NCBI GenBank assembly: GCA_029204225.1
Contig: CM055098.1
Span: 14,462,533 to 14,526,532 of the forward strand
Source of the DNA: Diphasiastrum complanatum
Lineage: Eukaryota > Streptophyta > Lycopodiopsida > Lycopodiales > Lycopodiaceae
Direction: 5' to 3'
Length of the DNA stretch: 64,000 nt
Shown here: piece after piece, positions 61,446 through 64,000 of the stretch
Position numbering within the stretch: position 1 is the stretch's first letter
Layout of the letters: every line of letters begins with the position of its first letter
Made by a program: the position numbers and the translations under genes
The notes under the pieces: generated by a model
Seen by the model: only the letters and a program-made list of their open reading frames with translations
Told to the model about the DNA's origin: nothing
Databases searched by the model: none

Positions 61446-62579
61446 CTCCCTTAAGCTCAAATGTGATAAGAATGAAAAACAATAATTTGTAGCAACGTCT
61501 GTAGTGTCCAAAAGATGTTATGCATGTCCTGCTACTCTGTACTTGACTCACAAAGTATCATGTAAATACAATGCTCATATAGAGAGTCTACCACAGTTTT
61601 GACCAACTGACTCGTCCCCAATCTGACTTGAACACAAGTGGACCACATGAGCAACATGGCTCAAACTGAGGAAATCCGACTGCCACCATGAGACTTACAT
61701 CCTCTATCTAGCTAGGCTGACATCCTATCAGGCACTTACAAGCACAAACCTGTAAATCTGACATAAATGAGCGATTGAGGCTCAACCAAAGGAAATCTTA
61801 CTGCCACCATAAGACTATACCCTCACCAGATAGACAACTAGTAGACAATGACAAGTCAAAGAGCATACCAAATGATTACTTTGTTTCTAATGTGGCAAAT
61901 GCACAACCACATACAACTTTGGCTCAGATCTAGACTCTCGTGACAAGGTAACATGCAAACACACATTCATGAAAACCAACACAAATACGTCAAATACATG
62001 ACTAGGCTTGCACAAGCTGTGGTACCCTGTCGTACCAACACCTTTCATCTGAAGATCCACTGCTACACCACTAGTCACCAAATCAAATCTCCAACCATGG
62101 CCTACACCTGTAACAAGATGCCCTCACGTCCAAGCATATCCAACTGTCCAATAAGTCCTGAAAGTTGATTCTCATCCATTCTCCATGCTCCAAACACGAG
62201 AGTCTACCAAGGACTCATTGAATGAATGTACACAAATCTCACCATAGGCTAAACCTGAGTAGCTCGCCTATCTCCCAGAGATATTGATGATGATTTGCCT
62301 CTCCTACATCCCATGTAGGCTCAACTTCCCATGCTTGATGTTGCCAACTTTGATTTGACCAATACATAGGCCTCGCACCATGGAGCCTATCTCATTACCA
62401 CATCCATCATGTCAATCCAAACCAAAGCAAATGCAAACTAGATCCACTATCGTGATGAACAACTCACCCACGATCCATAGCATATCAGGTAGGATAGGTC
62501 CAAAACCCTGTACTCTATACCATTTGATCACCAAGTATCCATTACCCACTGATAGCTCCCCAAGAATCTGTCTACCTAG
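61446..62579. other. Element-internal DNA without coding capacity
   Basis: Contains a degenerate two-copy direct repeat (GAGGAAATCCGACTGCCACC near 61666 and AAGGAAATCTTACTGCCACC near 61789, spacing about 125 bp). Open frames are short with no domain. It may be the non-coding body of a deleted copia element that ends with the LTR at 61441. Confidence 0.4.
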
Positions 62580-62849
62580 TTAGAATTAAAGTAGAATCAC
62601 TGTGTTGTTGTACTGTGGGTCATGATCAGTAGATAAGGATCAGTTGGCCTCGCCACAAGGCGAGTCGACGGGACACGCGTTCCGTCAACAGCAACCTGGG
62701 TCATGCATGGGTTGCCTGAGTGAAGAACTATATGTATAGTGTATTTTCATTTTGAGAAATACAGTTGCTACGTGACTTGGTGTGGAGAGTGTTTTATGTC
62801 TGTGTTATTGTGTAGCATGATTTGTGTTCTTGTTCGAAGCAAATTCTAA
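62580..62849 (+). repeat. Copia 5' LTR, family L1
   Basis: About 270 bp closely matching 2269-2540 (shared TTAGAATTAAAGTAGAATCA start, GTCGACGGGACACGCGT and GGGTCATGCATGGGTTGCCT). It is followed by a primer site, which makes it a 5' LTR. The element it starts runs past the window end. Confidence 0.9.
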
Positions 62850-62851
62850 GT

Positions 62852-62864
62852 TGGTATCAGAGCC
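62852..62864 (+). promoter_or_regulatory. tRNA-iMet primer-binding site (PBS)
   Basis: TGGTATCAGAGCC, complementary to the 3' end of initiator tRNA-Met, two bases after LTR L1. Confidence 0.92.
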
Positions 62865-64000
62865 GTACAGGGAGTGTACACAGTACAGTGTCGCCATTGA
62901 AGAGATATTCAGGAGAAGAGTAGCTTCTAAGAGTTCGGGTTTATGGCGGGTTGTAGACGGAAAGTGAAGCACTAGTGCACAGCTTCTAGCATACAGAAGC
63001 TTGCTGAGCTTGAGACCGTGTGAGGATTCGAAGAAAAAAGTTGTCCGCTGAATCAGAACCTTAGCCAAACGGAATTCTGAAATTCCGAAGGAAGGCTACT
63101 TGGCGTTTGTAGATGGTGTGCATTCAAACAGACACCGTATTGAGAATGGTTTGAGGCATTAGACTCCTAGCAGTAGGGTGACATCGAAGGAAGAGGATTG
63201 GCCTGTCGGAGAACTGTGAACAAGAAGCCAAGATCAATTATGTGAGAAAAACCCTGGTTTGGGGTTTGGAAGCATAAAACCATAGTTATCTCTTTGTTCT
63301 GAATGATTTTTGGAGCTATAAAAGCTTGTAGGAGGGCGCCCTAGAGAGACTAATCATTAGGTAAATGGCCGTGGACAGCCGTAGGTAGTGTAGAGCACTG
63401 GATCAGATTCAATGAAGGTGTAAAAATCCTCATCCACCATAGCTTGTGAAAGAAATGAAGAGAGGAGGCAACGGTTGAGCATGCGCACCCAAACTAGTCT
63501 CCTACATAGTGTTTCAAAGTGCGCCAGCGGTTGGAAGGGCTTCCATCAGTGCACAAAAATGTGCAAGACCATTGGATTTCGTGTCATCTAGATGGACAAT
63601 GGAGATTAAATGAGATTGGACCATTGGATCCAGATAAGCGATTGGATTGTCTTAAACTACCAAAAACTTCAATTGAAGGGGCCTGAAGAGCAGAAGGCAC
63701 TTCAATTTCATTAAAAATTTTCATACTGAAATTGGAGTTGGGTCCCTCTACAAGTGAAAGGTGAAGTTTCTTCACTCTGAAGAAGCAGTTCAAAAATTAG
63801 AAAACCCCCTATTTTCCAGTCCTTTATCCGTTTTGACCCAAACGAAAGGCGACGGACTCCAAACAAAGGGCACCCAGACTGTCTTCGCAAGTATGGTACC
63901 GTAAAATAGAGTGATTGTAGTGGAGAAAGTGTTCAAAGCCCACCAAAAGTGATTTCACCATTCCATTGGGCACGTAGCTGGGAGTTGGCGATAGAGTGCA
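62865..64000 (+). mobile_element. Leader of a copia element cut by the window end
   Basis: It runs from the PBS to 64000 with no gag start yet. A leader of over 1.1 kb is long for copia. Patchy phrase similarity to 25370-25900 suggests that stretch is a related leader. Confidence 0.6.

Overview
The window reads as nuclear DNA of a land plant. It holds one intact intron-containing gene, a nine-exon cytochrome P450 at 8669-11788, set in a dense, nested and decayed transposable-element landscape: several Ty1/copia and Ty3/gypsy lineages, a CACTA transposase piece, a divergent Penelope-like reverse transcriptase and two unassigned DNA-transposase families. Very long (AG)n/(CT)n tracts are also present. 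A relic of an N4/N6 DNA methylase (a gene type described from early-diverging land plants) and the Penelope-like reverse transcriptase suggest a non-seed plant, perhaps a fern. That taxonomic guess is inference.

Layout. 1-4.5 kb: a dispersed repeat with an acidic minus-strand ORF, a methylase relic and copia debris with two LTR types. 7.2-8.2 kb: a second copy of the dispersed repeat. 8.4-11.8 kb: promoter region and the P450. 13.2-14.7 kb: a (CT)n-headed segmental tandem duplication. 16.4-16.9 kb: a minus-strand copia 3' end. 18-19.2 kb: long microsatellites. 21.6-25.4 kb: minisatellites, a 28-bp palindrome, a gypsy integrase scrap and a degenerate ~300-bp tandem array. 26-28.2 kb: minus-strand copia pol. 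30.6-31.2 kb: a ~65-bp periodic motif array. 31.6-33.5 kb: minus-strand Penelope-like reverse transcriptase pseudogene. 34.4-38.2 kb: gypsy integrase, a SINE-like piece and an unidentified ORF broken by a 74-bp duplication. 38.2-41.8 kb: a copia fragment, the third dispersed-repeat copy, a CACTA fragment and a gypsy chromovirus-like pol. 43.1-43.6 kb: an inverted partial copy of the P450, cut by a copia LTR. 43.6-47.2 kb: a deleted copia derivative. 47.3-50.1 kb: transposase relic A with GTACCAAA motif clusters. 50.15-55.3 kb: a nearly complete copia element and a deleted relative. 55.9-57.2 kb: gypsy gag-protease and copia scraps. 57.8-61.1 kb: transposase relic B with the same GTACCAAA clusters. 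61.1-64 kb: copia LTRs, the last one followed by a tRNA-Met primer site and leader running off the window.

Only the P450 looks functional. It is reconstructed from splice sites: all nine exons join in frame to 476 residues with K-helix ExxR, FNPWRW and [10 protein letters not shown] motifs, but its I-helix lacks the usual acidic residue. Almost all else is mobile DNA with stops, frameshifts or truncations. The most unusual signals are the Penelope-like reverse transcriptase, the GTACCAAA clusters shared by two different transposase relics, the 65-bp periodic motif array, and the conserved acidic reading frame of the dispersed repeat.
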